In this document: one piece after another, positions 42,119 through 43,979 of the stretch
Layout of the letters: every line of letters begins with the position of its first letter
How positions within the stretch are numbered: the first letter of the stretch is position 1
Source of the DNA: Clostridia bacterium
GTDB lineage: Bacteria; Bacillota; Clostridia; Oscillospirales; Acutalibacteraceae
Assembly: GCA_017449935.1 (NCBI GenBank)
Contig: JAFSYP010000043.1
Span: forward strand, 1 to 43,979
DNA: 43,979 nt
Reading direction: 5' to 3'
Program-made: the position numbers and the translations under genes
The notes under the pieces: model-generated
What the model was told of the DNA's origin: nothing
What the model saw: the letters and a program-made list of their open reading frames with translations, nothing else
Databases searched by the model: none

Positions 42119-42865
42119 ATGGCAACAGTTTTTCTTTCGCCTTCCACACAGGACTATAATCTCTACGTCACGGGAAACGGCAGCGAAGCGCAGTTCATGA
42201 ACCGCCTCGCCGACGCGATGATCCCCGGGCTGCTTTTGAACGGTGTTTCCCTATCCAGAAGCGCGCCGGACGGCACGGTGGCGGACGCCGTCGCGCAGAG
42301 CAACGCGTATAATCCGGACCTGCACGTCGCGCTGCATTCCAACGCCGCGCCGGAAGGGATGGACGGACAGATCCGTGGTCCAGAGGTATACTACTATAAA
42401 GACAGCGAATCCGGCCGCCGCGCCGCAGAGCTGATCGCGGCACAGCTCGCGCAGGTCTACCCTTACTCGGACGACGCGGCGCTGATCCCGACCGACCAGG
42501 AGCTCGCGGAGCTTGTGCGCACCGAAGCGCCCGCCGTCTTTGTCGAGGTCGGGTATCATGACAACCTGCAGGACGCTGCGTGGATCGAAAGCAATTTGCA
42601 GGAGATCGCCAACGCGATCAACCGCGGGATCGCGGATTTTCTGGATATTCCGTTTTCCGACACGGACGGCGCCGAGGTCGGACGCGTAACGCTGTCCTCC
42701 GGCACGCTCAATCTGCGCTCTGCGCCGAGCGTCAAAGCGCCGGTCATCGGATCGCTGCAAAACGGCGAGATCGTCGTCATCCTGCGCACTGTGCCGGACT
42801 GGATGCAGGTGCTGACCGATTCCGGCAGCGGCTACGCAGCCAGCCGATATATTACGATCCTGTGA
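42119..42865 (+). CDS. N-acetylmuramoyl-L-alanine amidase (Amidase_3) with SH3 domain
   Basis: A 248-aa peptidoglycan hydrolase. The catalytic domain (~1-180) has DLHVALHSNAAPEG (zinc His) and APAVFVEVGYHDN (catalytic Glu). The usual first zinc motif DPGHGG is replaced by LSPSTQDYN, a variant known from Clostridia relatives. The C-terminal SH3b domain (~190-248: VTLSSGTLNLRSAPSVKAPV, VPDWMQVLTDSGSGYAASRYI) binds wall. There is no signal peptide, which suggests release by lysis, for example at mother-cell lysis. RBS GGAGG lies 7 nt before ATG. It overlaps the convergent isomerase gene by 14 bp. Confidence 0.85.
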   Translation: MATVFLSPSTQDYNLYVTGNGSEAQFMNRLADAMIPGLLLNGVSLSRSAPDGTVADAVAQSNAYNPDLHVALHSNAAPEGMDGQIRGPEVYYYKDSESGRRAAELIAAQLAQVYPYSDDAALIPTDQELAELVRTEAPAVFVEVGYHDNLQDAAWIESNLQEIANAINRGIADFLDIPFSDTDGAEVGRVTLSSGTLNLRSAPSVKAPVIGSLQNGEIVVILRTVPDWMQVLTDSGSGYAASRYITIL

Positions 42866-43769
42866 GCTGATCGCGGAAATAACTGCCGACCTGTGCGATA
42901 TAGCGCAGCATCGCACCCTTTAGCGTCTCGGGCAGATACATCAGAGAATGATACGTCTCAAAGGAAAGCACGCCGTCAAAGCCGACGTCGCGCAGTCCCT
43001 GCAAAAACCCGTTCCAGTCGGTCACATACTGCTGTCCGCGCGTGTAAGCGTACGGCTGCATATGCAGATCGTTGCGCCCGTCGTTGTCGTGGATGTGCAG
43101 CGCCTTCAGGCGCTTGCCGAGCTGATTGATCGAGCGGCGCTGATCCTTTCCAAGCAGCGTCGCGTGGCCGACGTCATAGCAGAAACCGAACCGTTCCTCA
43201 CCCGCGATCGCGTTGAGCGCGTCGATATACTCCGCCGCAGCGGCAAAGTCGGAACAGACCGCTTCCGTCATGTAACCGTACCGGCCGTGGAACATATTCT
43301 CCAGACAGATGCACACGTCGTACCGTTTCGCCGTTTCGATCAGCGCGGAATAGAACGCCATGTTCCGTTCGCGCTCCTCAGCGATCGTGCCGTCCCATGC
43401 GATCGGATGCACGATCAGATTCGGGCAGTCGAGCACGCGGCACACTGCCATGCATTTACAGATTGCGTCAAACAACGCATCGTTTGCGTCATCCTTTCCA
43501 GGAAGATAGACAGGAAACGGCGCGTGCATCTGTCCGAACGAAAGGCCGAGCACATCGGCCTGTTCTTTCATCGGCACGAACAGCACTTCGATCTCGCCGG
43601 TACTGCGCGAAAAAAACGGATTCGCGCCTTCGGCAGCCAGTTTTTTGACATTCAGCATCTCGTCGAGATTGATATCCACGCTCTCGAAGCCCGCCTCGCG
43701 GATCATGCGCAGGCCGTCCGCATACGCGTCCTTCGTGAATACATATCCGGATTGAACGCCGATCTTCAT
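42852..43769 (-). CDS. Sugar phosphate isomerase/epimerase (TIM barrel)
   Basis: A 305-aa protein of the AP-endonuclease-2/xylose-isomerase-like barrel family. Marks: KIGVQSGYVF at strand 1, FESVDINLDE, GLSFGQMHAPF, NLIVHPIAWDG, YDVCICLENMFHG (metal Glu), FGFCYDVGHATLLG (Asp/His) and KALHIHDNDGRNDLHMQPY (H-x-H-D-N), then LSFETYHSL (final Glu). Substrate not readable. The ATG at 43769 has AGAGGG 6 nt upstream; the frame is open 16 codons further with no ribosome binding site. Confidence 0.85.
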   Translation of the reverse strand: MKIGVQSGYVFTKDAYADGLRMIREAGFESVDINLDEMLNVKKLAAEGANPFFSRSTGEIEVLFVPMKEQADVLGLSFGQMHAPFPVYLPGKDDANDALFDAICKCMAVCRVLDCPNLIVHPIAWDGTIAEERERNMAFYSALIETAKRYDVCICLENMFHGRYGYMTEAVCSDFAAAAEYIDALNAIAGEERFGFCYDVGHATLLGKDQRRSINQLGKRLKALHIHDNDGRNDLHMQPYAYTRGQQYVTDWNGFLQGLRDVGFDGVLSFETYHSLMYLPETLKGAMLRYIAQVGSYFRDQLTGS

Positions 43770-43795
43770 GTTTACGCCCTCTTTCTGCATAAAAG

Positions 43796-43826
43796 AATCC
43801 TGCCGCGTAAAAAACACGGCAGGATA
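43796..43826 (-). terminator. Terminator of tuf
   Basis: ATCCTGCCGTGT and ACGCGGCAGGAT form a stem around a T-rich loop, followed by TCTTTT on the minus strand; the other strand also ends in AAAAA/T, so it is partly bidirectional. Confidence 0.8.
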
Positions 43827-43840
43827 AAAATGGTCAATAA

Positions 43841-43979
43841 TTATTCGTTGATCGCGATAACAACGCCGGAACCGACCGTTCTGCCGCCTTCACGGATAGC
43901 GAAGCGCAGACCTTCTTCGATGGCGATGGGGGTGATCAGCTCAACGTCCATCTCGACGTTGTCGCCGGGCATGCACATC
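43841..43979 (-). CDS. tuf: Elongation factor Tu, C-terminal end
   Basis: The visible 45 residues are the conserved end of EF-Tu domain 3: [20 protein letters not shown], then [20 protein letters not shown] and the last residues IAINE. The gene continues beyond the window. A terminator follows the stop. EF-Tu delivers aminoacyl-tRNA to the ribosome. Confidence 0.97.
   Translation of the reverse strand, partial: MCMPGDNVEMDVELITPIAIEEGLRFAIREGGRTVGSGVVIAINE

Overview
The window comes from a GC-rich, anaerobic, spore-forming Firmicute, most likely a gut or rumen Clostridia of the Oscillospiraceae/Ruminococcaceae type. The grounds are a SpoIVB sporulation protease, a dockerin protein, AGGAGG ribosome binding sites, TTGACA/TATAAT promoters, large serine recombinases and a Firmicutes-type atp operon. 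Functional calls rest on motifs read by eye; no database search was possible.

Region 1 (1 to about 6.7 kb) is the right end of an integrated mobile element. A leftward arm encodes a SNF2-type helicase (cut by the window), a 51-aa protein, a sigma-like DNA-binding protein and an unknown 103-aa protein. A rightward arm encodes an HTH/zinc-ribbon protein, a small helical (SHOCT-like) protein and two overlapping large serine recombinases. Between the arms lies a strong promoter and a ~345-nt non-coding leader that ends in mutually exclusive terminator and antiterminator helices. Two arms carry copies of the same promoter-like sequence. A phased short-repeat array lies between the recombinase terminator and tRNA-Arg(CCG), which marks the start of ordinary chromosome.

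Region 2 (6.9-13.1 kb, leftward) holds a membrane-anchored protein of unknown function and a purple-acid-phosphatase-like phosphoesterase. Beyond them is a three-gene surface operon (two DUF4430-type proteins and a beta-propeller) under a cobalamin riboswitch with its own consensus promoter. Region 3 (13.1-17.5 kb, rightward) has two tandem glycerol-1-phosphate-dehydrogenase paralogues, a YhhN/lysoplasmalogenase-like membrane protein and a diacylglycerol-kinase-family lipid kinase, together suggesting phospholipid or ether-lipid metabolism.

Region 4 (17.5-24.6 kb) is a complete F-type ATP synthase operon, atpZ-I-B-E-F-H-A-G-D-C. Its c subunit has a second carboxylate in helix 1, as in two-carboxylate Na+-type rotors, and its epsilon subunit is only 88 residues and lacks the C-terminal helical domain.

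Region 5 (24.6-43.8 kb) is a mosaic of short transcription units: a lipid/isoprenylcysteine-type methyltransferase; a secreted HExxH protease with InlB-type repeats; TspO; a C39-like protein coupled to a GPH sugar symporter; a trio of secreted proteins sharing a Pro-x-Ile-Pro-Leu motif, one a minimal dockerin protein; an MBL-fold lipoprotein; a MITE-like repeat; a ceramidase-like enzyme; a GH110-like beta-helix protein; CoaX with an ECF S component (probably pantothenate uptake); a phosphoesterase; SpoIVB; an amidase with an SH3 domain; and a TIM-barrel sugar isomerase. The window closes with the 3' end of tuf.
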